From an uncultured Blautia sp. (lineage in GTDB: Bacteria > Bacillota > Clostridia > Lachnospirales > Lachnospiraceae), in NCBI GenBank assembly GCA_900551465.1, contig URWL01000166.1:1-5310 (forward strand): a DNA stretch of 5,310 nucleotides, given 5' to 3'. Both the position numbers and the translations under genes were made by a program. Below the pieces are notes generated by a model. It searched no databases and had not been told where the DNA came from. It saw only the letters and a program-made list of their open reading frames with translations. Below, piece by piece: positions 5,195 through 5,310 of the stretch; position 1 is the first letter of the stretch; each line of letters opens with the position of its first letter.

Positions 5195-5282
5195 AAGGCA
5201 CGCAAAAAGTCATACACATACAACAGCTGCACATGTCCATTTCCATCTCCATAATATTGTTGATCGCAAAAATATTTTTCAT
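5166..5282 (-). CDS. Met/Cys-rich leader peptide of the metY operon
   Basis: A 38-codon frame starts at ATG 5282 and ends at TAA 5168-5166, with AAAGGAG 8 nt upstream. The peptide begins MKNIFAINNI, has the core MEMEMDMCSCCMCMTFC (11-27) and ends VPFPICSPSQE. It holds seven Met and six Cys, and 11 of residues 11-27 are one of these two. It lies 101 nt upstream of a methionine-synthesis gene, with a terminator between, and its 3' codons can form an antiterminator. The likely role is as a sensor: scarcity of charged Met- or Cys-tRNA stalls the ribosome in the core and lets metY be read. No signal peptide or membrane helix is seen. Alternatives are a small thiol-rich metal-binding peptide (C-x-CC-x-C spacing) or a chance frame. 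The ribosome binding site and context make chance unlikely. Confidence 0.82.
   Translation of the reverse strand: MKNIFAINNIMEMEMDMCSCCMCMTFCVPFPICSPSQE
5174..5252 (-). promoter_or_regulatory. Anti-antiterminator pairing (region 1 with region 2)
   Basis: The first Met codons of the leader core (ATGGAGATGGA, 5252 to 5242) are complementary to the end of the leader frame in two overlapping registers. GAGATGGA (5249-5242) matches TCCATCTC (5181-5174) over 8 bp, and ATGGAGA (5252-5246) matches TCTCCAT (5183-5177) over 7 bp. Either pairing occupies part of the arm needed for antitermination, so it would favour the terminator when no ribosome sits on the Met codons. Confidence 0.55.
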
Positions 5283-5290
5283 TGTCTTTA

Positions 5291-5297
5291 CTCCTTT
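5291..5297 (-). promoter_or_regulatory. Ribosome binding site of the leader peptide
   Basis: AAAGGAG on the - strand is spaced 8 nt from the ATG at 5282. It is the main evidence that the short frame is translated. The promoter of this transcript lies at or beyond the window edge and cannot be judged. Confidence 0.8.
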
Positions 5298-5310
5298 CCT
5301 TTTTATTAAC

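Noticed and set aside
5065..5310. SAM riboswitch or T-box leader ahead of metY
   Set aside because: I do not see the SAM-I core sequences or a T-box motif (TGGNACCGCG-like) in the - strand leader. The terminator is explained by the leader peptide model. A structured element beyond the window edge cannot be excluded.

Overview
The window reads as a chromosomal segment of a gut-type member of the Clostridia, most likely Lachnospiraceae. This is an inference from moderate base composition, strong AGGAGG-type ribosome binding sites, clostridial-looking ThyA and DHFR sequences, and short intergenic gaps. No mobile element, CRISPR array, tRNA or rRNA is visible.

Layout: (1) Positions 1-317 (+) hold the C-terminal third of a branched-chain aminotransferase (ilvE). 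It ends at a strong bidirectional terminator (321-363) shared with the convergent folA. (2) Positions 362-1725 (-) are a two-gene thyA-folA operon, coupling dTMP synthesis to recycling of the dihydrofolate it produces. Its promoter lies back to back with, and shares a -35 region with, the promoter of a divergent VanZ-like membrane protein gene (1836-2366, +). That promoter puts the transcription start almost on the ATG, so the vanZ-like mRNA is probably leaderless. (3) Positions 2379-3740 (-) are the wreck of a polar amino acid ABC transporter operon (permease 1, permease 2, ATPase, solute-binding protein). It carries at least four separate lesions: an amber codon, two internal deletions that fuse neighbouring genes, and a +1 frameshift. 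(4) Positions 3778-5064 (-) are an intact O-acetylhomoserine sulfhydrylase (metY), directly upstream of the broken transporter and apparently its operon partner. (5) Positions 5065-5310 (-) are the metY leader region.

The most interesting part is that leader. It encodes a 38-residue peptide with its own good ribosome binding site, and 13 of its residues are Met or Cys (core MEMEMDMCSCCMCM). It is followed by a rho-independent terminator just before the metY ribosome binding site. The end of the peptide's coding sequence can pair with the 5' arm and loop of the terminator (antiterminator), or alternatively with the first Met codons of the peptide. This is the full 1:2 / 2:3 / 3:4 layout of trp-type attenuation, here apparently sensing charged Met- and/or Cys-tRNA. 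I see no SAM riboswitch or T-box in the visible leader. The decayed transporter was therefore probably a sulfur amino acid importer under the same control.
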